Source: Cohnella lubricantis (GTDB lineage: Bacteria > Bacillota > Bacilli > Paenibacillales > Paenibacillaceae). Taken from it: 50,022 nucleotides of DNA. The stretch covers positions 1 to 50,022 of the forward strand of contig NZ_JACJVN010000062.1 in NCBI RefSeq assembly GCF_014212015.1. Direction: 5' to 3'. Positions 36,085 through 45,076 of the stretch are shown piece after piece; position 1 is the first letter of the stretch; each line of letters starts with the position of its first letter. The notes below the pieces were generated by a model, which saw only the letters and a program-made list of their open reading frames with translations, searched no databases and had not been told where the DNA came from. Made by a program: the position numbers and the translations under genes.

Positions 36085-37425
36085 TCAGCCGGTCTCCGCT
36101 TGCGGCGGCTCCCATTCGGTCGCTTCGTTCAGTATCACTTTAATCCGCGAGATGCGCAGATTATCGGTCTCTTCGATCTCGAAGCGGAACCCTTCTTCGA
36201 CATCGACCGCCTGGTGCTTCTTCGGCGGAATCTCGATCTGCGAATACATCCAGCCGCCGATCGTATCGTAATCGTCCGTCGGAATGTCGAGACCGAAGTA
36301 GCTGTTCACCTCTTCGATCAGCATCATCCCGCTGATGGAGTAGGACAGATCGTCCTTCTTCTCCAGCTCCGGCCGCTCTTCGTCAAATTCGTCCTGAATC
36401 TCGCCGACGATCTCTTCCATGATGTCTTCAAGCGTCACCAAGCCCGAAGTGCCGCCGTATTCGTCGATCAGAATCGCGATCTGCGATTTGTTCTTCTGCA
36501 TCAGCTTAAGGAGCGAGCTGATCGCCATGCTCTCCGGCACAGATAGAAGCGGACGAATCAGCTTGCGCAGATCCGGAGCGGCATCATCCGAAGCTTGAAG
36601 CAAATCTCGAATATGAACGAATCCAATGATATTGTCCTTGTCGCCGTCGCACACCGGGTATCGGGTATGCATCTCGGTCAGCACGATCGTCCTGTTCCTC
36701 TCGAACGGCTGGTTGGCGTACAGAACGACCATCTCGGTCCGCGGAATCATAATCTCGTGCGCGTTCGTCTCGGCGAAGTCGAAGATGTTATCGACCAGCG
36801 TCAGTTCGGTATTATCGATTAAGCCGCTCTTGTGGCTTTCCTTCATCAGAATTCGGATCTCTTCCTCGGTATGAGCCGACGCGATGGCGTCCGCGGGCTG
36901 AATGCCGGCCATTCTCAGAATACCGTTCGCCGTTCCGTTCAGGAGCCAGATGAAGGGACTCATAACCTTGCGGAAGAAGACGAGCGGAGCGGCCGCCCAC
37001 AACGTAACCGGCTCGGCTTGGCGAATCGCCAGCGTCTTCGGAGCCAGCTCGCCGAGTACGATATGCAGGACCGTAATGGCCGAGAAGCCGACAATGAACG
37101 ACAACGGGTGAATCCAGCTCTCCGCGAAGCCAAGATCATGAAAGAGGGGTCCGAGCACGCTCGCGATCGTCGGTTCGCCGATCCAGCCAAGTCCTAGCGA
37201 TGCCAGCGTTATACCCAGTTGGCATGCGGACAGATAAGCGTCCAAGTGGCTTGTTAGACGCGAAGCGAGCTTCGCCCGCTTGTTGCCTTCCTGCACGAGC
37301 GCGTCGATGCGGGTGCCCCGCACCTTCACCATAGCAAATTCTACAGATACGAAGAATCCATTCAGGAAAACCAATAAAAAGATCAAGACCAAGTCTACCG
37401 CTAGCGGAAACGGGTCACTATCCAA
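36085..37425 (-). CDS. CNNM/CorC (HlyC) family transporter, probable Mg2+ exporter
   Basis: Membrane protein of the CNNM family, whose B. subtilis member MpfA exports magnesium. The DUF21 membrane domain (residues 1-195) has ALVQEGNKRAKLASRL and HIVLGELAPKTLAI. Two CBS domains (about 215-340; MIPRTEMV, DEYGGTSGLVTLEDI) and a CorC/HlyC C-terminal domain follow. Length 446. The start is TTG, with GGAGG 11 bases before it. The leader can fold into two exclusive hairpins, one covering part of the ribosome binding site (37432-37466). Its B. subtilis paralogues (YhdP, YhdT, YqhB, YugS) cannot be told apart here. Confidence 0.85.
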   Translation of the reverse strand: MDSDPFPLAVDLVLIFLLVFLNGFFVSVEFAMVKVRGTRIDALVQEGNKRAKLASRLTSHLDAYLSACQLGITLASLGLGWIGEPTIASVLGPLFHDLGFAESWIHPLSFIVGFSAITVLHIVLGELAPKTLAIRQAEPVTLWAAAPLVFFRKVMSPFIWLLNGTANGILRMAGIQPADAIASAHTEEEIRILMKESHKSGLIDNTELTLVDNIFDFAETNAHEIMIPRTEMVVLYANQPFERNRTIVLTEMHTRYPVCDGDKDNIIGFVHIRDLLQASDDAAPDLRKLIRPLLSVPESMAISSLLKLMQKNKSQIAILIDEYGGTSGLVTLEDIMEEIVGEIQDEFDEERPELEKKDDLSYSISGMMLIEEVNSYFGLDIPTDDYDTIGGWMYSQIEIPPKKHQAVDVEEGFRFEIEETDNLRISRIKVILNEATEWEPPQAETG

Positions 37426-37431
37426 ATGTTC

Positions 37432-37466
37432 CCTATCCTCCGATTAGAGGGATAGGTGCACCTCCC
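37432..37466 (-). promoter_or_regulatory. Possible translational switch before the CNNM gene
   Basis: On the minus strand CCTATCC (37456-37450) can pair with GGATAGG (37438-37432), which includes the last bases of the GGAGG ribosome binding site (37441-37437). Alternatively the same left arm pairs with upstream GGGAGG (37466-37461) around a TGCA loop, freeing the site. The rest of the 319-base gap 37426-37744 has the rarA terminator and no gene; I see no convincing promoter in it. Confidence 0.35.
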
Positions 37467-37698
37467 TTATGTTGAAAAAGATAAAAATCTGGAAATTCAT
37501 TCACGTCTATACTTTATTCTAGCTTAGTCGAAGACACGGCTCAGCGTCAAACGCCGATTCACCCCGTAAACGGTCGCCGCGCCTGCGTCCATCCATGCGA
37601 ACTGGATTCCCGTGCCGATTTTCCTTCCGGAATCGGCCGATATTCGCCCTGAACAGCCGAGAAGGAGGATTGCGATCTTCAGGGTTGGTCTATCTGTC

Positions 37699-37727
37699 AA
37701 AAAAGCGGAGCCCCTCGAGGCCCCGCT
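37699..37727 (-). terminator. Terminator of rarA
   Basis: On the minus strand AGCGG-GGC / GCC-CCGCT with one mismatch, followed by six T residues, 18 bases past the stop. Confidence 0.8.
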
Positions 37728-37744
37728 CTTCGCATCGAACTTGA

Positions 37745-39076
37745 TTATGTTCTTGGCTTCCGCTGCGCGCCCTGCCTTCGCCGCAGCTCTTGATTGTGGC
37801 GCACCTTATCCTCCATGCCCTGATCGGACGCCTCGTAGAATACGCGGCCCGCGATCGCGTCGGGCAAGTATTGCTGATCCACGTAATGCCCCGGATAATC
37901 GTGGGGATACAGATAACCGACATGGCCGAGCTTCTTAGCGCCGCTGTAGTGGCCGTCTCTTAAATGCAGCGGCACCTCAGCCGACCTCAGCGAGTCGAAC
38001 GAGTCCATGATCTTGCCGATCGTCACGGCGACCGCGTTCGACTTCGGGCTCTCCACGGCGAACAGAATCGCCTGTGCAACGATATACTTCGCCTCCGGCC
38101 AGCCGATCCGATGGTAGGCCTCCATCGCGCTGACGGCTTGTACCATCGCCTGCGGGTTCGCCATGCCGATGTCCTCGCTGCAGGCGACCGTCAGCCTGCG
38201 CAGGAACACCATCGGATCCATGCCCAGCTTCTCCACCGCATACAGGAACCAGAACAGCGCGGCGTCGCTGGAGCCTCGCACGCTCTTGTGGAATGCGGAT
38301 AGCACGTCGTACTGGGTGGACTCGTCCGCTTGGACGGTCGGCTGGCGAATGGATTCCTCCGCGATCTCCAACGTCAGATGGACGGAGCCATCCGGCTCCG
38401 ATGGCGTCGTGACGGCCGCGAGCTCCAATGCCGTGAGCGCGCGGCGGATATCGCCGTTCGCCATCGACGCTATATGCTCCAGCGCTTCTTCGTCGGCGTT
38501 CAGCTTCATGAAGCCGAGTCCCTTGACCGGATCGGCGATCGCCCGTCGCATTGCGAGCAGCGAATGCTCCTTCGTCAGCGCCTGCAGCCGGAACAGCGTG
38601 GAGCGCGACAGCAGAGCCCCGTTCACCGAGTGGTACGGGTTCTCCGTCGTCGCGCCGATGAAGATGATAATCCCCTTCTCGACCGCCGGCAGAAGCGCAT
38701 CCTGTCTCGCGCTGTTGAATCGATGAACCTCGTCTAGGAACAGGATGGTTTTGCGTCCGTACATATTCTTGTTGCTCTCTGCTTGTTCGATCACTTCGCG
38801 AACATCCTTCACCGATGCGTCAACCGCATTCAGCCGAACGAAATCCCCTTCCGTTCGCTTCGATATAATATGGGCGAGCGTCGTCTTGCCCGATCCCGGA
38901 GGGCCGAACAGCAGAATAGACGTCACTGCGTCGCCTTCAATGGCGCGGCGCAGCAGCTTGCCCGGCCCGATGATATGCTCCTGTCCGATATACTCGTCCA
39001 GCGTCTCCGGCCGCATACGGTCGGCGAGCAGCCTGGAACGCGGTTCCGATTCCGCCCGGAAGCTAAATAAATCCAT
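37745..39076 (-). CDS. rarA: Replication-associated recombination protein RarA (MgsA)
   Basis: AAA+ ATPase acting at stalled replication forks. Related to clamp-loader subunits. RPETLDEYIGQEHI, Walker A FGPPGSGKTTLAH, Walker B LDEVHRFN and sensor 1 GATTENPYHSVN are seen in the first 150 residues, followed by the C-terminal tetramerisation region (SDAALFWFLYAVEKLGMDP). Length 443. An extended -10 promoter lies just upstream. In Bacillus this gene (yrvN) lies near tcdA; here cotH intervenes. Confidence 0.93.
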   Translation of the reverse strand: MDLFSFRAESEPRSRLLADRMRPETLDEYIGQEHIIGPGKLLRRAIEGDAVTSILLFGPPGSGKTTLAHIISKRTEGDFVRLNAVDASVKDVREVIEQAESNKNMYGRKTILFLDEVHRFNSARQDALLPAVEKGIIIFIGATTENPYHSVNGALLSRSTLFRLQALTKEHSLLAMRRAIADPVKGLGFMKLNADEEALEHIASMANGDIRRALTALELAAVTTPSEPDGSVHLTLEIAEESIRQPTVQADESTQYDVLSAFHKSVRGSSDAALFWFLYAVEKLGMDPMVFLRRLTVACSEDIGMANPQAMVQAVSAMEAYHRIGWPEAKYIVAQAILFAVESPKSNAVAVTIGKIMDSFDSLRSAEVPLHLRDGHYSGAKKLGHVGYLYPHDYPGHYVDQQYLPDAIAGRVFYEASDQGMEDKVRHNQELRRRQGAQRKPRT

Positions 39077-39101
39077 GCAAGTCCCGCCTTTCTATTCTTC
39101 C

Positions 39102-39130
39102 ATCATAGCAGAATGCTCGGCGATTCGGAA
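39102..39130 (-). promoter_or_regulatory. Candidate promoter of rarA
   Basis: On the minus strand TTCCGA (39130-39125), 17 bases, and TATGAT (39107-39102) preceded by TGC, an extended -10; 26 bases before the start. Confidence 0.5.
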
Positions 39131-39167
39131 GAATAGGCAGGAACAAGCGTTCTTGCCCCCATTGCCG

Positions 39168-40238
39168 TTAATTAGACGGGATCATCTTCCGGAGATCGGA
39201 TGAGACAATGGCTCTGCGCTCCCGAATATACTGCCGAATGACTGATGCTTCGTTCAAGAACTCTTCGTACGACCATTTCCTTGTCCGATCAAGCCGAATA
39301 TAGGGGGCTACGCTTGCCATCATCGCTTTGGCATCGGGCATAATCCTATGCTCCGTGAACGGACCCTTGAGCGCAGAGGCTAGAATATCGCCATAGCGGC
39401 GCCGAAGCGCCTTATGTTCAAGCAGCTTGGCGGTCAGAACATTATAGCCCGTTACCTCCACCAGTCTGCTGGACACGCTCTGCCCGTAACAATTGCGTCC
39501 CCACGTCCCTTCATAATCCCACGGGATAATGCGGAACTTGCCTGACTTGCGATGCCTATACAAGGCGTAGTTCTGCTCGAACCCGTCATAATTGCCTGTC
39601 AGAACAGCGCCGGCGAGCCAGCGCAAATAATTGTCTACATCGAGCCTCGCCCGATAGAATGCCATTCCTTTAGAGCCGCCGTCTGGACTGTTAATCCCTC
39701 TGATAAAGGAAGCTAGCCTCGCTCTCTCTTCTTCGCCGCCTGCCTTGTGCTCGTAACCGGCCAATAACGAAGGCTTCAGCCGGTTCGTCTCCGGATTCCT
39801 TAAGCCGAAGTCGGCATTATTGTTCACCGCGTAGAAAAGCGAAGTAAAGCCGATTCCTCTACGGCGGAAAAATCGGCGGTCGACGCCTTCTATCTCCAAA
39901 TAAACGCCTAGCGGCTCCCCGTTCAATACTAATCGAACGTGCTTAGTTCGGGGACTCGGAACGCCAAGTTGTTCAAGGAAGCGAAAGGACAACGCGTTGC
40001 GAATCAGGGATGGATCGTCGAACTCCGCGTTGTAATGGAACGTCTGCCCCTGCCGCACCACTTCATACGAACGCTTCGGATATTCTCGTGTATGGCCGCC
40101 GCGGTACCGGACTGATACCGGAACGAATTGGCCGTTCGCATTCATCAAGGCGCGGACGTAGCGTTCGTTCCACAAGTTCCGCTCCATCTCCAGCAACTGT
40201 TCAACCCCTATATGCAGCTCGCGCACCGCCAATGGCAT
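39168..40238 (-). CDS. cotH: Spore coat kinase CotH
   Basis: Atypical protein kinase that phosphorylates spore coat proteins. Family motifs: VSVRYRGGHTREYPKRSYEV near residue 42, GVYLEIEGVDRRFFRRRG, LAGAVLTGNYDGFEQNYALYR, and RIIPWDYEGTWGRNC with the catalytic Asp (Glu follows where many have Asp). Length 356. AAAGGCGG precedes the ATG. On the minus strand CATACCTTA, about 70 bases upstream, matches the -10 pattern of mother-cell sigma-K promoters, but no matching -35 is seen. It sits between tcdA and rarA. Confidence 0.87.
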   Translation of the reverse strand: MPLAVRELHIGVEQLLEMERNLWNERYVRALMNANGQFVPVSVRYRGGHTREYPKRSYEVVRQGQTFHYNAEFDDPSLIRNALSFRFLEQLGVPSPRTKHVRLVLNGEPLGVYLEIEGVDRRFFRRRGIGFTSLFYAVNNNADFGLRNPETNRLKPSLLAGYEHKAGGEEERARLASFIRGINSPDGGSKGMAFYRARLDVDNYLRWLAGAVLTGNYDGFEQNYALYRHRKSGKFRIIPWDYEGTWGRNCYGQSVSSRLVEVTGYNVLTAKLLEHKALRRRYGDILASALKGPFTEHRIMPDAKAMMASVAPYIRLDRTRKWSYEEFLNEASVIRQYIRERRAIVSSDLRKMIPSN

Positions 40239-40354
40239 GATGTCTCCGCCTTTCTCGGGCAGGGCTAATGTTCCAGTATAAGGTATGAACGCCCTCCTCT
40301 GGCGGCAACGGCATTCGTCTAGACGGCTCTAGGACAGATAAGGCTCAATTAATC

Positions 40355-40402
40355 AAAAAAAAGGAGCCAAGCTCGGATGACTTGCATCCGGCTTAACTCC
40401 TT
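40355..40402 (-). terminator. Terminator of the hisS-aspS-tcdA operon
   Basis: On the minus strand AAGGAGTTAAGCCGGATG folds back on CATCCGAGCTTGGCTCCTT with small internal mismatches and is followed by eight T residues. Confidence 0.88.
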
Positions 40403-40433
40403 CTGACGCGAGGCAGACTGTCCCCTCGTCACC

Positions 40434-41207
40434 CTATTCCTTCTTCCCGGAGCGTTCCTTCATGCCCATCTCGAGCAGCTCCCGGAACACGACGCCGACC
40501 ATGATCAGCCCCGCCACCGGCGGCACGAACGCATTGCTCGCGGGCGGCTGCTGCGCCTTGCGGATCTCCTTCGGCGCACTCTCCGGCACAATCTGCTGCG
40601 TGATATCCTCGCGCGGCTTGATCGGCTCTTCCTTCGAGAAGACAACCTTGACGCCCTTCTTGATGCCTTCCTTGCGCAGCTTCTGCCGAATGACGCGCGC
40701 GATCGGATCGACGCTCGTCTTGGAGATGTCCGCTACCTCGAAGCGCGCCGGGTCCAGCTTGTTGGCCGCGCCCATGCTCGAGATGATCGGGATCTTCCGA
40801 TTCAGGCATTGCTTGATCAGATGGATCTTGTACGAGACCGTATCGGACGCGTCGATCACGTAATCGAGCGGATACTTGAACAGCTCCTCGTGCGTCTCCT
40901 CCGTATAGAACATCCGCAGTGCGATCACGTCGCATTCCGGATTAATGAGCTTGATCCGGTCGCGCATCAGATCGGCCTTCGGCTGGCCGACGGTCGTCGT
41001 CAGCGCATGAATCTGGCGGTTAATATTCGTAATATCGACGACGTCCTTGTCGATGAGAATCAGCCGGCCGACACCGGAACGGGCCAGCGCCTCGGCTGCG
41101 ATCGAGCCGACGCCGCCGATGCCGAGCACGGCGACGGTACTGTTCTTCAGAATCTCCAGCCCTTCCGGGCCAATCGACAGCTCCGTTCGCGAAAACTGGT
41201 GCAGCAT
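40434..41207 (-). CDS. tcdA: tRNA threonylcarbamoyladenosine dehydratase
   Basis: E1-like enzyme that cyclises t6A37 of tRNAs to ct6A using ATP (B. subtilis YrvM). The nucleotide-binding VLGIGGVGSIAAEALARSG, LIDKDVVDITNINRQ and DASDTVSYK motifs are clear. Two hydrophobic stretches are near the C-terminus. The ATG at 41207 gives the usual MLHQFSRTEL start (257 residues), with AGAAGGAG about 13 bases before it. Third gene of the T-box operon, 93 bases after aspS. Confidence 0.92.
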   Translation of the reverse strand: MLHQFSRTELSIGPEGLEILKNSTVAVLGIGGVGSIAAEALARSGVGRLILIDKDVVDITNINRQIHALTTTVGQPKADLMRDRIKLINPECDVIALRMFYTEETHEELFKYPLDYVIDASDTVSYKIHLIKQCLNRKIPIISSMGAANKLDPARFEVADISKTSVDPIARVIRQKLRKEGIKKGVKVVFSKEEPIKPREDITQQIVPESAPKEIRKAQQPPASNAFVPPVAGLIMVGVVFRELLEMGMKERSGKKE

Positions 41208-41300
41208 AAAGTCAGTTCCACTCCTTCTAACAGGATAAGACAACCGCCGCGCCTAGAGTCTAGCCGTAGACACGGCGTCCGATCCTCTCGCTCTCCGAGC

Positions 41301-43115
41301 TTAGGCTTGGCCGGCAGGCGCTTCTTCCGGCGTCTTCGCCTTGGCGGCGATCGCCTTAGCCGACAGTCGAATATGCAGATCCTCGAGCTGGCGATCGGCG
41401 ACATCCGACGGAGCGTCGGTGAGCAGATCGGTCGCGCTCGCCGTCTTCGGGAACGCGATCGTCTCCCGCAGGTTCGTGCGTCCGGTCAGCAGCATGACGA
41501 GACGATCCAGACCGAACGCGATGCCGCCGTGCGGAGGCGTGCCGTATTCGAAGGCGTCGAGGAAGAAGCCGAACTTCTCCTTCGCTTCTTCCGGCGTGAA
41601 GCCAAGAGCGGCGAACATCTTCTCCTGCACGTCGCGGCGATAGATCCGCATCGAGCCGCCGCCGACTTCATAGCCGTTCAGCACGATATCGTACGCTTGC
41701 GCGCGGATCGCACCCGGATCGGTATCGAACAGCGGCAGGTCCTCGTCGCGCGGACGGGTGAACGGATGGTGCTCGGCTACCCAGCGCTTCTCGTTCTCGT
41801 CCCAGCCGAGCAGCGGGAAGTCGACGACCCATAGGAATTTGTACTGGCTGTTGTCGATCAGGCCGAGCTCGCGTCCAACCTTCAGGCGCAGGTTGCCCAT
41901 GACGTCGGCAGCTGTCTTCAGCTTGTCGGCGGAGAACATGAGCAGGTCGCCTTCCTCGACGTTCAGCTGCTTCGTCAGCGCCTCGATCTCCTCCGGCTTG
42001 AAGAACTTGACGATCGGGCCGCGCCATTCGCCTTCCTTCACCGTGATCCAGGCGATGCCCTTGCCGCCGTAACGCGCGGCGAACGGCGCCAGGTCGTCGA
42101 GCTCCTTGCGGCTCCAGCTTGCGCAGCCCTTGGCGTTCAGCGCCTTGATCACGCCGCCGGAAGCGGCGATCGAAGCGAACACCTTAACGTCGCTGTTACG
42201 GACAATGTCGGTGACGTCTTCGATCTCGAGACCGAAGCGAAGGTCCGGCTTGTCGGAGCCGTATTTGTGAATAGCGTCATGATACGTCAGACGCTGGAAC
42301 GGTGTTGGAATCTCCACGCCGATCGTCTCGCGGAACAGACGGGCCATCAGATTCTCCATCATGGTGAGCAATTGCTCTTGGGACAGGAACGACGTCTCGA
42401 TGTCCACCTGCGTGAATTCCGGCTGACGGTCCGCGCGCAGATCCTCGTCGCGGAAGCAGCGAGCCACTTGATAATAGCGCTCCAGGCCGCCGATCATGAG
42501 CAGCTGCTTGAACAGCTGCGGCGATTGCGGGAGGGCGAAGAATTCGCCCGGATGCACGCGGCTCGGCACCAGATAGTCGCGAGCGCCCTCCGGCGTGCTC
42601 TTGGTCAGAATCGGCGTCTCGACGTCGATAAATCCGTTCTCGTCGAGGAAGTCGCGGAACACCTTGGTCGTCTTCGAACGAAGCAGAAGCGTCTTCTGCA
42701 TCTCCGGGCGGCGCAGATCGAGGTAACGGTATTTCAAACGAATCGTCTCATCCACTTCGACGCCGTCCTCGATCGGGAATGGCGGCGTCTTGGCGCTGTT
42801 CACGATCTCGACGTCCGTGACGCGAACTTCGATGGCGCCGGTCGGAATGTTCGGGTTGAACGTCTCGGGATCGCGCTCGACGACTTTGCCTTGGATGGCA
42901 AGCACATACTCGTTGCGCGCCCGGCTGCCGATGTCTAGCGCCTGCTTGGAGATCTCCGGGTTGAAGACGATCTGGACGATGCCTGTCCGGTCGCGCAGGT
43001 CAATGAAGAGAAGGCCGCCGAAGTCGCGCCAGCCTTGCACCCAGCCGTTCAAGACAACCGTCTCGCCCACATTCTGTTTGGTTAACGTACCGCAATCGTG
43101 ATTTTTAAGCATCAT
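41301..43115 (-). CDS. aspS: Aspartyl-tRNA synthetase
   Basis: Class II synthetase charging tRNA-Asp. The N-terminal OB-fold anticodon domain (residues 1-105, [23 protein letters not shown]), motif 2 ([16 protein letters not shown]), the bacterial GAD insertion and motif 3 ([13 protein letters not shown]) are present. Length 604, with a short Ala/Lys-rich tail. GGGGAG is eight bases before the ATG. Starts 30 bases after hisS and shares its T-box leader. Confidence 0.96.
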   Translation of the reverse strand: MMLKNHDCGTLTKQNVGETVVLNGWVQGWRDFGGLLFIDLRDRTGIVQIVFNPEISKQALDIGSRARNEYVLAIQGKVVERDPETFNPNIPTGAIEVRVTDVEIVNSAKTPPFPIEDGVEVDETIRLKYRYLDLRRPEMQKTLLLRSKTTKVFRDFLDENGFIDVETPILTKSTPEGARDYLVPSRVHPGEFFALPQSPQLFKQLLMIGGLERYYQVARCFRDEDLRADRQPEFTQVDIETSFLSQEQLLTMMENLMARLFRETIGVEIPTPFQRLTYHDAIHKYGSDKPDLRFGLEIEDVTDIVRNSDVKVFASIAASGGVIKALNAKGCASWSRKELDDLAPFAARYGGKGIAWITVKEGEWRGPIVKFFKPEEIEALTKQLNVEEGDLLMFSADKLKTAADVMGNLRLKVGRELGLIDNSQYKFLWVVDFPLLGWDENEKRWVAEHHPFTRPRDEDLPLFDTDPGAIRAQAYDIVLNGYEVGGGSMRIYRRDVQEKMFAALGFTPEEAKEKFGFFLDAFEYGTPPHGGIAFGLDRLVMLLTGRTNLRETIAFPKTASATDLLTDAPSDVADRQLEDLHIRLSAKAIAAKAKTPEEAPAGQA

Positions 43116-43145
43116 GGTGGATACTCCCCTTTTCCCTATATCAAT

Positions 43146-44405
43146 TTAGTTGCTAACGATCGCTTGAATGGCTGCGGCCAACTCGCCGAGCGGCACTTGC
43201 TTCTGCTCCTGCGCGGCCATATCCTTGACGGCGATCTCGCCGCGGTCCAGCTCGTCGTCGCCGAGAATGAGCGTCACCTTCGCCCCTGCGCGGTCCGCCG
43301 CCTTGAACAGCGCCTTCGGCTTGCGGCCTTGGTAATCGCGTTCGACCGCAATGCCGGCTTCGCGCAAGCGATGCACGATGCCCGTCGCCTCGCGTTCGGC
43401 GCGTTCGCCCATCGCGATGAAGAAGACGTCAACAGGCGAACCGGACACCGGCTGGACGTTCTGGCTCTCCAGCAGCAGCATCGTCCGCTCCAGTCCGATA
43501 CCGAGTCCGACGCCTGGACGGTCCTCGCCCCCAACGTCGGCGACCAGCCCGTTATAACGCCCGCCGCCGCCGACAGTATCGATGGAGCCGATGCCTTGGG
43601 CCTTGTACTCGAATGCGGTGTGCGTGTAGTAATCGAGACCGCGCACGAGACGGGGATTGATCGCGTAAGGAATGTTCATCGCGTCCAGGCTCTCCCGCAC
43701 TCGGACGAAGTGCGCTTCGCACTCTTCGTCCAAGCTGTCCAGAATCGAAGGGGCGCCTTCGAATTTCGCTTGGTCGATCTTGCAGTCCAGCACGCGAAGC
43801 GGATTGCGCTCCATGCGGGACTGGCAGTCCTTGCACAGGCTGTCCTTCATCGGCGTCAGGAAGTCGAGCAGCCTCGAGCGGAACGCCGCGCGCACTTCGG
43901 GTGTGCCGACCGAGTTGATCTCGACCGTCACGCCGCTGAGGCCCACGTCCTTGTAGAAGCTATAGCCGAGGGCGATTACTTCCGCGTCCAGCGCGGGATC
44001 GCTCGACCCGATCGCCTCGACGCCGAATTGGTGGAACTGCCGGTATCGGCCGGCCTGCGCCCGCTCGTAGCGGTACATCGGACCGATATAGTACAGCTTC
44101 GCGATATCCGGCTCTCCGTACAGCTTGTTCTCCACGTAAGCACGGACGACGCCTGCCGTTCCTTCCGGACGGAGCGTCATGCTGCGGCCGCCGCGGTCTT
44201 CGAACGTGTACATCTCCTTCTCCACGATATCCGTCGTCTCGCCGACGCCGCGCTTGAACAGATCGGTCGTCTCGAACATCGGCGTGCGGATCTCGCGATA
44301 GTGGAAGCGCCGGCACAAGTCGCGCGCGGTTCGCTCCACGAACTGCCAAGTCTCGGATTGGCCGGGAAGCACGTCCTGCGTGCCCGGCGGTTTCTGGAAT
44401 TTCAT
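43146..44405 (-). CDS. hisS: Histidyl-tRNA synthetase
   Basis: Class II synthetase charging tRNA-His. KFQKPPGTQDVLP at the N-terminus, motif 2 (MYRYERAQAGRYRQFHQFG), the histidine motif LVRGLDYYTHTAFEY and motif 3 (GVGLGIGLERTMLLL) are seen, followed by the anticodon-binding domain. The ATG at 44405 has AAAGGGTG eight bases upstream (419 residues); the frame open to 44513 overlaps the T-box terminator and is not coding. First gene of the operon. Confidence 0.96.
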   Translation of the reverse strand: MKFQKPPGTQDVLPGQSETWQFVERTARDLCRRFHYREIRTPMFETTDLFKRGVGETTDIVEKEMYTFEDRGGRSMTLRPEGTAGVVRAYVENKLYGEPDIAKLYYIGPMYRYERAQAGRYRQFHQFGVEAIGSSDPALDAEVIALGYSFYKDVGLSGVTVEINSVGTPEVRAAFRSRLLDFLTPMKDSLCKDCQSRMERNPLRVLDCKIDQAKFEGAPSILDSLDEECEAHFVRVRESLDAMNIPYAINPRLVRGLDYYTHTAFEYKAQGIGSIDTVGGGGRYNGLVADVGGEDRPGVGLGIGLERTMLLLESQNVQPVSGSPVDVFFIAMGERAEREATGIVHRLREAGIAVERDYQGRKPKALFKAADRAGAKVTLILGDDELDRGEIAVKDMAAQEQKQVPLGELAAAIQAIVSN

Positions 44406-44437
44406 TCTCCGTTCACCCTTTCTATACTTGCAACAAT

Positions 44438-44760
44438 CAAAAAAGCTCCCGTCCCATGACATGCCCATGCATGTCAGGGACGAGAGCTTCACGATTCGCT
44501 CCCGCGGTGCCACCCGTCGTTCGAATGCCGCCGGCTATATCAAATGGCCGCTCGGCAATCGCATCTCATCCGGTTAACGCCCGGCTGCGCCATCATGCTA
44601 CTGAAGCGTCCGTCCATGGGCGGAGCCGTTCGCAAGCGGTTCTCGGGGATGTCATTCGTCCGGTCATGGGCGGAAAGCTTGCAGCCGATTGGCTTTCCTC
44701 TCTGAAGAACTGGAGCCGGAGTACTTGTTCCCGTCATCAAATCTTGGCTGGATACAGTTA
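44438..44760 (-). promoter_or_regulatory. T-box leader of hisS-aspS-tcdA
   Basis: tRNA-sensing antitermination leader. On the minus strand: stem I with AGTA (about 44725) and GAA in the specifier loop (the S-turn), an AGAGAGG bulge, a GGCTGCAAG apical part, the T-box core GGGTGGCACCGCG (44515-44503), and a strong terminator GCTCTCGTCCC...GGGACGGGAGC with six T (44490-44438). The specifier reads GAA-T-GAC-A, placing Asp GAC (44653-44651) in the usual register; CAT, a His codon, overlaps it (44651-44649). Start of the RNA is estimated from the promoter. Confidence 0.92.
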
Positions 44761-44766
44761 AGGATT

Positions 44767-44796
44767 ATTATAGGACGACGGGAAGACGCAAGTCAA
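44767..44796 (-). promoter_or_regulatory. Sigma-A promoter of the T-box operon
   Basis: On the minus strand TTGACT (44796-44791), 18 bases and a perfect TATAAT (44772-44767). Confidence 0.78.
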
Positions 44797-44963
44797 GCGG
44801 ATAGGGGAAATCCGCCGCAACCGAAATATCGGCACCTTACCCGAACAATGCGGCATTGCCGATCAGAAGCTGCCTCTATACTATTTTCAATGAGATGCCC
44901 TATTGTTCGATCATCCAGATTCAGCCGCGCGAGGACATCGAGCGGTACAGACTACGCCAATAA

Positions 44964-44977
44964 TGTAAGCGCTAACA
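44964..44977 (+). promoter_or_regulatory. CcpA cre site before the SLH-GH16 gene
   Basis: TGTAAGCGCTAACA matches the catabolite-responsive element TGWAANCGNTNWCA at every fixed position, about 100 bases before the start of a polysaccharide-degrading enzyme. The rest of 44797-45076 has no gene; a TATACT at 44877-44882 is a weak promoter candidate, and a 12-base palindrome ACCGGTACCGGT lies at 45020-45031. Confidence 0.75.
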
Positions 44978-45076
44978 ATTAGCGGCAAGAAAGGAGGGCT
45001 GCCGCCGCCGCTATTCGGCACCGGTACCGGTACGGTTAATCGGCCATTGATTCCATTATCGAAGGGAGTTATCTGC

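Noticed and set aside
40241..40433. 6S RNA between cotH and tcdA
   Set aside because: I looked here because a 6S gene lies near aspS-yrvM in B. subtilis, as I recall; only the operon terminator and the cotH leader are present, and the 6S RNA is at 27328-27507 instead.
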